Of a stretch of 5,669 nt of DNA, positions 1 through 4,331 are shown piece after piece. Where the stretch lies: assembly GCA_028875085.1 (NCBI GenBank), contig JAPPFU010000089.1:1-5669 (forward strand), given 5' to 3'. The position numbers and the translations under genes are program-made. Below the pieces are notes generated by a model. The model was not told the DNA's origin. It did no database searches and saw nothing but the letters and a program-made list of their open reading frames with translations. The stretch is from Chloroflexota bacterium (lineage in GTDB: Bacteria; Chloroflexota; Dehalococcoidia; Lucifugimonadales; Australimonadaceae). Positions within the stretch are counted from its first letter, which is position 1, and each line of letters starts with the position of its first letter.

Positions 1-30
1 GCACAGGCGCAACCCGCTGTCAAGCGTTTA

Positions 31-204
31 TTGTGCTACTTCGTATATAATCCCCTTTCTGAAGGGATTACCTTGACCTCTTCTCAAGTAATATTTGGTA
101 CGCTAATCGATTATAAAGCTATAGCTTTGAATTTGTCAACCCTTTTCCAATATTTCACTAACATAGAACGATGCTTACTCAATTCTGGAGACTATTGTTT
201 CCTG
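31..204. other. AT-rich block abutting GC-rich DNA
   Basis: Bases 41-200 are about 34% G+C by direct count, while bases 201-300 are about 60%, and most of the rest of the window is GC-rich. A reading frame runs through the block from about 31 and continues into the HspR-like segment. Its AT-rich part encodes no recognisable domain and seems open by chance. A small imperfect hairpin is present at 49-69 (AATCCC pairing with GGGATT, plus an inner AA/TT pair past a bulged C) without a following T-run. The most useful content is a - strand promoter with an operator-like palindrome, listed separately. The abrupt composition change suggests the end of an inserted or recombined foreign segment near 200-217; this origin is inferred. 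Confidence 0.6.
110..139 (-). promoter_or_regulatory. Consensus sigma70-type promoter with 14-bp operator-like palindrome
   Basis: Read on the - strand, TTGACA (139-134) and TATAAT (115-110) are both perfect housekeeping-sigma hexamers, separated by 18 bp. The spacer contains a perfect 14-bp palindrome, AAAGCTATAGCTTT (115-128), that reaches the edge of the -10 box. This is where a dimeric repressor would occlude polymerase. Transcription would start near 103 and run leftwards out of the window. No ATG occurs on the - strand between 103 and 1, so the controlled gene must start beyond position 1, or use one of the TTG or GTG codons present. AT-rich DNA produces promoter-like strings easily, but two perfect hexamers plus a centred palindrome is more than expected. 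Confidence 0.55.
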
Positions 205-216
205 ATGAACTCAGGC

Positions 217-320
217 ATGCTCCGCCTCTACTCCGACGACGACATCATCCGCCTGCGCATCATCAAGCACCTGGTGAACGAACTGCGCCTGAACCTCGCG
301 GGCGTCGAGACGTGCGCTAA
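217..320 (+). pseudogene. HspR-like MerR-family regulator fragment
   Basis: Codons from 217 encode a stretch with RLYSDDDI, then RLRIIKHLVNEL, then NLAGVE (about 217-309). This matches the second half of the MerR/HspR DNA-binding domain: the R-LYS-DI wing segment, the following helix, and the NLAGV signature typical of HspR, the repressor of the dnaK heat-shock operon. The first recognition helices that should precede RLYS are absent, replaced by AT-rich DNA. After NLAGVE the frame loses resemblance to the family and stops at 382-384. Other frames downstream carry pieces such as LVERFG (about 325-342) and a 28-codon tail ending at 467, which suggests several frameshifts. The gene is truncated at both ends and presumably dead. 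It could also be another MerR member, but NLAGVE favours HspR. Confidence 0.6.
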
Positions 321-380
321 CTGGTCGAGCGCTTCGGCTCTTTCCCCTCGCGCGTCGCGCCGCTATCTGGATCACGTTAG

Positions 381-467
381 GTAGTCGCCGTCCTCAAGCG
401 TGGATTGGACTCCATCTTCGAGATGCTGCGAGGGCGCGGCGGGCCGCCCCGAGAGCGCGTGCGATGA
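381..467 (+). pseudogene. 3' end of a broken upstream gene, possibly the HspR tail
   Basis: A 28-codon frame, open after a TAG at 378-380, ends with TGA at 465-467. It encodes a short helical piece (LKRGLDSIFEMLRG) followed by a basic Gly/Pro/Arg tail. It has no plausible start codon with a ribosome binding site. Its stop overlaps the next ATG (464) as ATGA, the usual junction between consecutive operon genes, which argues that it is the real 3' end of a former gene. It may be the C-terminus of the HspR-like gene upstream, reached through frameshifts. A DnaJ-like or unrelated origin cannot be excluded from so few residues. Confidence 0.3.
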
Positions 468-793
468 CGAGCGAGCTGCAGCCGCTCCATGCCGAGGGTA
501 CAACGGACGCGGGCGCCGCGCCGGATGCCCTCGAACGCGAACGCGACGACTACAAGGACAAAGGGCTGTGGGCCCAGACCGACCTCGCCAACTTGCGTCG
601 CCATTTCGACGAGGAGCGCCTCATCGCCGACGTCGTGACCGGCAAGGTGGATGTGCGCCAAACGGACGCCGACTTGCCGGAGGCGGATGAGGCCCCGGCC
701 TCGATAGAGGGCGATGGGCCAGTGGCGTACAATGGGGAAGGCATCGGCAAGCGCACGGAACGGCCTGAAGCCGAAGGCGAGGTGACGGCATGA
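464..793 (+). CDS. Chimeric ORF: GrpE-like N-terminus fused to HsdS C-terminal tail
   Basis: This 109-aa frame has two recognisable parts. Residues about 21-51 (ALERERDDYKDK, then AQTDLANLRRHFDEE) resemble the long N-terminal helix of GrpE, the nucleotide-exchange factor for DnaK, which carries E-RD-YKD and ADFxNxRRRxxEE patterns. From residue 52 (base 617), RLIADVVTGKVDVR followed by an acidic LPEADEAP tail matches the conserved C-terminal end of type I restriction specificity subunits (HsdS). The GrpE dimerisation and beta domains and all HsdS target-recognition domains are missing. GrpE proteins are usually about 170-220 aa and HsdS about 400 aa. The reading frame is intact across the join. 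The stop overlaps the antitoxin start (ATGA, 790-793), so the ORF may still matter by coupling translation of the module. No strong ribosome binding site precedes the ATG at 464. It is probably a deletion relic; whether a stable protein is made is unknown. Confidence 0.6.
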   Translation: MTSELQPLHAEGTTDAGAAPDALERERDDYKDKGLWAQTDLANLRRHFDEERLIADVVTGKVDVRQTDADLPEADEAPASIEGDGPVAYNGEGIGKRTERPEAEGEVTA

Positions 794-1032
794 TCGACTG
801 GAGCAAGTGCCCGGCGGTGGAGAGCGTGCCCGGCAGGGTCAGCGGCGCCTGGGTGTTCAAGGGCACGCGGCTGCCGGTGTACGTCCTGTTTGAGAATTTG
901 GCTGCGGGCGCGACCATCTACGACTTCATCGAGTGGTTCGGAGGGGTGGGCGAATCGGAGGTCGCGACCGTGCTCAATCACGCGGCGCAGGAACTCCGGG
1001 CCAAGGCAGCTCATGCGTATCCTGTTCGATAA
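790..1032 (+). CDS. DUF433-family antitoxin
   Basis: This 80-aa protein has the DUF433 pattern in order: a short N-terminal strand ending near VPGRVSGAWVFKGTRLPVYVL (residues about 15-35), then NLAAGATIYDFIEWF, then a helix ending VATVLNHAAQEL. In this family the core 'GTR-PV' strand and the 'G-T/S-xx-(D/E)-F/I' helix form a small winged-helix-like DNA-binding fold. Members are the usual antitoxin partners of DUF5615 PIN-like toxins, as here. The ATG at 790 is preceded by a purine-rich GAAGGCGAGG (about 773-782) and overlaps the upstream stop as ATGA. The last 20 bases overlap the toxin gene, which points to coupled expression. Autorepression together with the toxin is expected from the family but not shown here. 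Confidence 0.85.
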   Translation: MIDWSKCPAVESVPGRVSGAWVFKGTRLPVYVLFENLAAGATIYDFIEWFGGVGESEVATVLNHAAQELRAKAAHAYPVR

Positions 1033-1348
1033 CGGCACGCCCAGGCAACTGCGCCGCCGACTCTTCGGCCATGCCGTCGAGGAGGCTAGGGAGCGCGGGT
1101 GGGACGCCTTGTCGAATGGAGAGTTGCTGGATAGCGCTGAAGAAGCGGGGTTCGAGGTCCTCATCACCACCGATCAAGGCATCCAACACCAGCAGAACCT
1201 GTCGGATAGGCGAATTGCTGTGGTCGTGCTGATGAACACTTCGTGGCTCTTCATAGCGCGGCATACGCAAGCCGTCCGCAACGCCATCGAAGAGGTTCAG
1301 CCTGGTGAGGTGAGAGAGGTCGAAATCTCGACGCGAGGCGATGCTTAG
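1013..1348 (+). CDS. DUF5615 PIN-like toxin
   Basis: This 111-aa protein begins MRILFDNGTPRQL, the typical DUF5615 opening, where the Asp of the first strand (D6) and the following N/P-rich loop form part of the active site. Further acidic positions fit the PIN-like fold: E37 and D40 in NGELLDSAEEAG, then D54 in LITTDQGI at the end of a beta strand. The length suits the family (about 100-120 aa). DUF5615 proteins are predicted metal-dependent RNases neutralised by DUF433 antitoxins. The start at 1013 was chosen over an upstream in-frame GTG/TTG-type start (890) because homology begins at this Met and because the 20-base overlap with the antitoxin is typical. Only a weak AAGGCAG lies upstream, consistent with translation coupled to the antitoxin. 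No disruption is visible, so the pair may be functional. Confidence 0.85.
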   Translation: MRILFDNGTPRQLRRRLFGHAVEEARERGWDALSNGELLDSAEEAGFEVLITTDQGIQHQQNLSDRRIAVVVLMNTSWLFIARHTQAVRNAIEEVQPGEVREVEISTRGDA

Positions 1349-1494
1349 CATGACCACCGGCACCACCGAACGCGGCCTCGCAGCCCTCATCCCCCCACCC
1401 TCAGCCGCCCGCCACAATCCACTTCCATATGACCAGCCTGCTGGCCGACAGCTCCTCGACTGCGGGCCACCCGCCGCTCCCAACGCGCCCGCGC
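1349..1494. other. Intergenic region, no feature recognised
   Basis: This stretch lies between the toxin gene and the convergent small ribbon-helix-helix gene. Reading frames cross it on both strands but encode Pro/Ala/Ser/Arg-rich strings without domain resemblance or ribosome binding sites. No terminator hairpin with a T-run was seen. Confidence 0.5.
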
Positions 1495-1623
1495 CTAGTT
1501 GCCAAACAGGTGGGCAAGGTAGTTCGACGTGCTGCGCCCCTCACCACTCGCGGCGGCGCGCAACTCGTCGGCGACGGCCTGAGGGACATAGACGGCGACG
1601 CGGGCTAGGCGGTCGCGTTCCAT
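1495..1623 (-). CDS. Small ribbon-helix-helix (CopG/Arc-like) DNA-binding protein
   Basis: This 42-aa frame runs from ATG at 1623 to TAG at 1497-1495. It reads as a minimal ribbon-helix-helix unit: a basic N-terminus then the strand RVAVYVP (residues 8-14), a first helix QAVADELRAAASGEGR (15-30), a turn, and a second helix opening STSNYLAHLF (31-40). The 'R-V-V-P ... L+xxA...GRS-S-YL' spacing is the CopG-type pattern seen in antitoxins and plasmid copy or segregation regulators, which bind DNA as dimers through the strand. An in-frame stop lies 6 codons upstream, so the protein cannot be much longer; GTG at 1635 is the only other start. No good Shine-Dalgarno sequence is visible. It faces the DUF433/DUF5615 pair and lies 159 bp downstream of the HTH gene on the same strand. 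A partner toxin is not evident. Confidence 0.55.
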   Translation of the reverse strand: MERDRLARVAVYVPQAVADELRAAASGEGRSTSNYLAHLFGN

Positions 1624-1782
1624 ACGGCACAGCACGGCTCAGGGCGCCGCAGTACGAGGGGGAACGGGGGTTGGAATCCCTCACGCGCGTAATATCTATA
1701 TGAGCACGTTTCGGTTCGCCGATTACAAGAAAGATTTTTCGGAATGCTCCCGCCCGCACGGGCAGGCGTTGCTGGCTAGGGC
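1624..1782. other. Intergenic region between the RHH and HTH genes
   Basis: No gene is supported here. The stretch includes a relatively AT-rich part (about 1690-1740), which could hold the promoter of the small RHH gene (a TATAGA-like string on the - strand at 1700-1695, without a convincing -35). It also has a short GCCCG/CGGGC inverted repeat near 1754-1765. That repeat lies just past the stop of the HTH gene but is not followed by a T-run in the - direction, so it is not called a terminator. Confidence 0.35.
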
Positions 1783-2646
1783 CTAGAGGCCGCCGAGCCT
1801 GGACGGCGGGGGCCGCGAGATGATGCGAATCTCCTGGACGACCTCCTCGAAGCCAGGGGGCGGCCCCCACACACTGACCCGCTCCTCTTCTGCGCCAATC
1901 TCCCCAAACCCCGCGCCGCCGTAGGCACGTTCTCGTTGCGGCTGGGGTTGGGGTGCAGTGGCCTCAACGGACGCGGGGCGCTCGGTTGACGCGGACGCTG
2001 GGAGCGCTCGCTGTGGCTGCGGTTGTGTGCGGCGGTCCTCAACGGACGCGGACGCCGCCTTCCACATCGCCAGTCGATCGGCTGCGCTTATAGGCCGCAG
2101 CGGCGACGGCTTCAGCTCGCCCGCATACTTGCGTTCGATCTCTTCGAGCGCCGCGCTCGCCTGCTCCGCAACCTGCTCCCGCGCGCGAAAGACGCCGTGA
2201 CTGACCAGCCGCTTGGTCTCCCGCTCTGCCCAGCGCTCAATGTCGGCAATCTCCGCGAGACGCGCCCGCTCCAATCGCTTGGCTTGCTCCCTGTGCGCAG
2301 CGGCGCGGCGGCGGAGCGTCTCCGCCTCCTTCCTTGCCTTTGCGACGCCGTGGTGCTTGGCCGTCTTCGTCGCCGTGTGCTGGTAGCGGACGGATTCGGT
2401 GAGACGGCGCGCCTCGTCCTCGAGGCGCCGGGCTAGGAGCGCGTGCGGCACCTCCGGCCCGCCCAGCAAGTCGAGCAGGTCGGCGCGGGCGTAGTAGTTG
2501 CACCGGCCGCCGTAGGGCGAGCGCAAGTTGAGGCCGGGGGTGGGGAAGATGCGCCCCGCCTTCTGATGCTGGCGAAGCCTGCGTGCGGAGATGCCCAGGA
2601 ATCGGGCGGCCTCCTCCGTCGTCGCGATGTCCGTCGTGTCCGTCAT
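1783..2646 (-). CDS. HTH DNA-binding protein with long coiled coil (KfrA-like architecture)
   Basis: This 287-aa protein starts at ATG 2646 with a strong AAGGAG six bases upstream (2658-2653). Residues 8-62 form a MerR/excisionase-type helix-turn-helix: TTEEAARFLGISARRLRQHQKAG, a Gly-rich wing-like loop (PTPGLNLRSPYGG), then YYARADLLDLLGG. Residues about 70-178 are highly charged, Arg/Lys/Glu/Ala-rich and predicted to be a long helix or coiled coil. Residues 199-241 hold two copies of a 25-residue Ala/Pro/Gln repeat (ASVE...PQPQR at 200 and 225), mirrored by a 15-bp direct DNA repeat. The C-terminus (about 258-287) has a conserved-looking GPPPGFEEVVQEIRIISRPP segment. A DNA-binding head followed by a long coil resembles plasmid KfrA-type proteins in layout only; no sequence kinship is claimed. 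It could be a replication, partition or transfer factor, or a regulator, of a mobile element. Real gene: confident. Function: unknown. Confidence 0.75.
   Translation of the reverse strand: MTDTTDIATTEEAARFLGISARRLRQHQKAGRIFPTPGLNLRSPYGGRCNYYARADLLDLLGGPEVPHALLARRLEDEARRLTESVRYQHTATKTAKHHGVAKARKEAETLRRRAAAHREQAKRLERARLAEIADIERWAERETKRLVSHGVFRAREQVAEQASAALEEIERKYAGELKPSPLRPISAADRLAMWKAASASVEDRRTQPQPQRALPASASTERPASVEATAPQPQPQRERAYGGAGFGEIGAEEERVSVWGPPPGFEEVVQEIRIISRPPPSRLGGL
1962..2051. repeat. 15-bp direct repeat inside the HTH gene
   Basis: The string CCTCAACGGACGCGG occurs at 1962-1976 and again at 2037-2051, exactly 75 bases apart, which keeps frame. It marks the two copies of the 25-residue Pro/Gln-rich repeat in the encoded linker. 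Such in-frame repeats are prone to slippage, so the copy number may vary between strains. Confidence 0.7.
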
Positions 2647-2705
2647 TGGCTACTCCTTCCTACCACCACGCCGGCTTCTAAGCGCTCGTCGTCGAAGCGT
2701 TCCAC
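2643..2705 (-). CDS. Possible 3' end of a gene overlapping the HTH start (ATGA)
   Basis: A - strand frame, open after a TGA near 2788-2786, ends at 2643 with its TGA overlapping the ATG of the HTH gene as ATGA. From a GTG at 2705 it encodes 20 residues, VERFDDERLEAGVVVGRSSQ. This looks like protein sequence rather than random GC-rich translation, but no ribosome binding site supports the GTG. It may be the surviving 3' end of a gene whose front was replaced by the repeat-rich spacer to its right, or chance. Reported because operon-style stop/start overlaps recur in this cluster. Confidence 0.25.
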   Translation of the reverse strand: MERFDDERLEAGVVVGRSSQ

Positions 2706-2729
2706 GACGACGGGCCGCAAGCGGCGGGT

Positions 2730-2841
2730 GGGGTGAAATCTGCTGCGTAAGCAGGCGGAAGCCCTACCCTCACCCCGCCGAGCCTCTCACGGCGGGAATC
2801 GGGGTGAAGTCGGGGCGGAACCCGGTAGGAAGCGGGCGGAA
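2730..2841. repeat. Repeat-rich spacer with imperfect inverted repeat
   Basis: Between two - strand genes, GGGGTGAA occurs at 2730-2737 and 2801-2808, and GGCGGAA at 2754-2760, 2814-2820 and 2835-2841. An inverted repeat is centred near 2785: CCGCCG (2775-2780) pairs with CGGCGG (2790-2795) around a 9-base loop, and outside it TCACC (2770-2774) pairs with GGTGA (2803-2807) past a bulge. The layout, CCCTCACCCCG...loop...GGGGTGA, resembles the REP-like or MITE-like dispersed hairpins common in GC-rich intergenic DNA. Without the genome it cannot be shown to be dispersed. It may have interrupted the operon. Confidence 0.45.
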
Positions 2842-2876
2842 CCCCCGTTTCAGGCGCCGCCGGGAGGCGCAGGCTG

Positions 2877-3074
2877 TCAGGCGCGGCGGGTTTCGATTTG
2901 CCGGGCGATGCGCTCCTGCTGGAGTGCTGCTTCGGTTCGGGCGGGTTGCGAAAGCGAACCATCTTCTACCTCCACGCCTTTGCGGCCGCGGGCAAACGCC
3001 GCCCCCAAGAGAGGCGCGCTGCCATCAAGGGCCGATCGCCGCCAGTCCGGGTGGGAGACCGGAATAGCGGCCAT
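2877..3074 (-). CDS. Hypothetical 65-aa protein
   Basis: The ATG at 3074 lies four bases after a strong AGGAGG (3084-3079) and overlaps by one base the stop of the preceding - strand frame (TGATG), a typical coupled start. The 65-aa product, MAAIPVSHPDWRRSALDG onwards, has a basic centre (ARGRKGVEVEDGS) and a charged, probably helical C-terminus (QPARTEAALQQERIARQIETRRA region). No domain, signal peptide or membrane segment is recognisable. A GTG one codon upstream is an alternative start but sits too close to the Shine-Dalgarno sequence. The ribosome binding site and overlap support a real gene; the function is unknown. Confidence 0.5.
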   Translation of the reverse strand: MAAIPVSHPDWRRSALDGSAPLLGAAFARGRKGVEVEDGSLSQPARTEAALQQERIARQIETRRA

Positions 3075-3255
3075 CACTCCTCCTCGCCTCCGCTGTCATG
3101 AGGCGCCTCGGACGCTGCGGCCTCGCGCCTCAGGTGGGCGCGTATTGCGACTTGCGCCAGGATGCGCAGTCCCGTGAGATACGCCTCGCGCTGCTGGGGG
3201 CTGTAGCACGCATCAGCTCGTCCAATCTATCGCGCTCGATGTCGCCTACGCCGAA
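3074..3255 (-). pseudogene. Frameshifted small gene upstream of the 65-aa ORF
   Basis: Two - strand frames join into one plausible protein. The first gives VGDIERDRLDELMRA (about 3252-3206). After a one-base shift at about 3205, the second gives YSPQQREAYLTGLRILAQVAIRAHLRREAAASEAP and an acidic end, stopping with TGA at 3076-3074. The two halves read as continuous charged helices: 'DELMRA-YSPQQREAYLTGLRILA'. The second frame alone lacks a start codon after its upstream stop, so it needs the first. One inserted base would restore a single ORF. The true start is unclear; the first frame stays open back to 3372. Its stop overlaps the next ATG, so it was probably the leading gene of this small operon. 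A sequencing error or programmed frameshift are alternatives. No family recognised. Confidence 0.45.
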
Positions 3256-3515
3256 TCGGGCTTGGCAAGGTTGTTCTGTGTGCTTCCTGGGCCTGTAGGG
3301 TTCATCCGCTCGACTATGGTCGAAATGGAGAGTACAGTTGTAGCCGGACTGCATGCCTGCGGCAGGTGCCAAAGCGTAGTGCAGGCTCGGCGGTCAACAC
3401 TATTGGACTGGTGCGTGGGATGGATTGTGGGATAGTAGGCTGCCTTTCGCTCGTTTTACGCGTAAATGGGGCTTGACCTGGCGGACACTCCCTCCGCCGC
3501 GCGGGCGGCGCGCCT
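3256..3515. other. Intergenic region upstream of the SDR gene
   Basis: No gene is supported on either strand beyond possible 5' extension of the frameshifted ORF to 3372. An imperfect inverted repeat lies at 3343-3353 (GCCGGACTGCA) and 3380-3391 (TGCAGGCTCGGC), enclosing an inner CCTGC/GCAGG. A TTGACC at 3473-3478 could be a -35 element for the SDR operon, but no -10 follows at a suitable distance. Confidence 0.35.
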
Positions 3516-4331
3516 ATGAGATTGACGGGCAAGTCCGCCATCATCACCGGGGCGGCCAAGGGCATCGGCGCCGCCGCCGCGCGCCTGTTCGCCGCCGAGG
3601 GCGCGCGCGTCGCCATCCTCGACGTGGACGATACGCAGGGCAGCCGCGTGGCCGCCGAGACCGGCGACAGCGCACTCTTCCTCCACGCCGACGTCACGGA
3701 CGCGGCGGATGTGGACGCAGCGGTTCGGGAGGCCGCCCAGCGCCTCGGAGCGCTGGACATCCTTGTGAACAACGCGGCTTCGACCACCGCCAAGGCGTTG
3801 GAGGAGATGGACGAAGCGGACTGGCGCCGCGACCAGGATGCGGCGCTCACGAGCGTGTTCCTGTGCGCGCGCGCGGCGCTGCCGCACTTGCTGGCGCGCT
3901 GCCCGGGCGCGGCCATCGTCAACGTCTCGTCCGTCAACGGGATGATGGGCCTGGCGCAAGACTCCTACAGCGCGGCCAAGGCGGGAGTGAACTCGCTCAC
4001 GCGCACCATCGCCGTCAAGTACGGCCCGCGCGGCCTGCGCTGCAACGTCGTGTCGCCCGGCACTGTGCGCACCTCCATCGGGGGCGGACGCCCCGGCGAG
4101 CCGGGCTACTGGGAGCGCGTCGGCGCCCTCTACCCCTTGCGGCGCGTCGCCGAGCCTGAGGAGATCGCCCGCGCCGTCCTCTTCCTCGCCTCCGACGACG
4201 CCTCTTTCGTAACCGGCGCGAACCTGACGGTGGACGGCGGCCTCACGGCGGGAACCGACCTGTTCGCCCGCCTTGCTCGCGGCGCGCGCATCGTGGAGCC
4301 TGATCATTCCCAGGAGGAACCCCCCGCATGA
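3516..4331 (+). CDS. SDR-family oxidoreductase, catalytic Asn replaced
   Basis: This 271-aa classical short-chain dehydrogenase/reductase resembles the FabG/glucose-dehydrogenase group. The Rossmann nucleotide-binding motif TGAAKGIG is at residues 11-18. D36 (LDVDD) at the end of beta-2 suggests NAD(H) preference. ADV is at 58-60, NNAA at 85-88, catalytic Ser139 in NVSSV, and Tyr151 and Lys155 in YSAAK. PGTVRTS (181-187) and FVTGANLTVDGG (231-242) complete the fold. The tetrad Asn, normally in a 'VNLxxVF' helix, is Ala110 in DAALTSVF. A roughly 25-residue extension follows the usual C-terminal GG. The start fits the family N-terminus (MRLTGKSAIITG), but no clear Shine-Dalgarno sequence is visible. 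The stop overlaps the HAD gene (ATGA), so both act together. The substrate cannot be told. Confidence 0.9.
   Translation: MRLTGKSAIITGAAKGIGAAAARLFAAEGARVAILDVDDTQGSRVAAETGDSALFLHADVTDAADVDAAVREAAQRLGALDILVNNAASTTAKALEEMDEADWRRDQDAALTSVFLCARAALPHLLARCPGAAIVNVSSVNGMMGLAQDSYSAAKAGVNSLTRTIAVKYGPRGLRCNVVSPGTVRTSIGGGRPGEPGYWERVGALYPLRRVAEPEEIARAVLFLASDDASFVTGANLTVDGGLTAGTDLFARLARGARIVEPDHSQEEPPA
4312..4318 (+). promoter_or_regulatory. Ribosome binding site of the HAD gene, inside the SDR gene
   Basis: AGGAGGA sits within the last codons of the SDR gene at normal spacing from ATG 4328. It supports that start and means the HAD protein can be translated independently as well as by coupling. Confidence 0.75.

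Noticed and set aside
31..384. A 117-aa protein over the AT-rich block and HspR piece
   Set aside because: Only the second half resembles a protein family and it starts mid-domain; the first half crosses a composition break and lacks a ribosome binding site.
501..512. CAACGGACGCGG also occurring at 501-512, shared with the 15-bp repeat of the HTH gene
   Set aside because: A 12-base match in several kilobases of GC-rich DNA is about what chance allows, and the contexts and frames differ.
550..1170. 206-aa - strand frame opposite the toxin-antitoxin genes
   Set aside because: Its translation is low-complexity Ser/Arg/Pro with no domain, and it is explained by the well-supported + strand genes.
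1666..1689. tRNA T-arm-like segment (GGGGG, TTGGAAT loop, CCCTC) followed by ACGCGCG, as a possible tRNA end or attachment site
   Set aside because: The loop lacks the conserved C after TT, no matching 5' acceptor, D-arm or anticodon arm could be folded upstream, and there is no CCA. A covariance-model scan would settle it.
1750..1766. Hairpin GCCCG/CGGGC as terminator of the 287-aa HTH gene
   Set aside because: The stem is short and in the - direction it is followed by GAGCATTCC and an A-tract, not a T-run.
3343..3391. Imperfect inverted repeat as integron attC or recombination site
   Set aside because: It lacks the conserved core-site sequences of attC and no integrase is present in the window; the pairing has mismatches.
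3473..3478. TTGACC as the -35 box of the SDR promoter
   Set aside because: No -10-like hexamer occurs 16-19 bases downstream, where the DNA is almost pure G+C.
3456..4307. Long - strand open frame opposite the SDR gene
   Set aside because: It is an Arg/Ala/Gly-rich antisense shadow of a clearly homologous SDR gene in GC-rich DNA.
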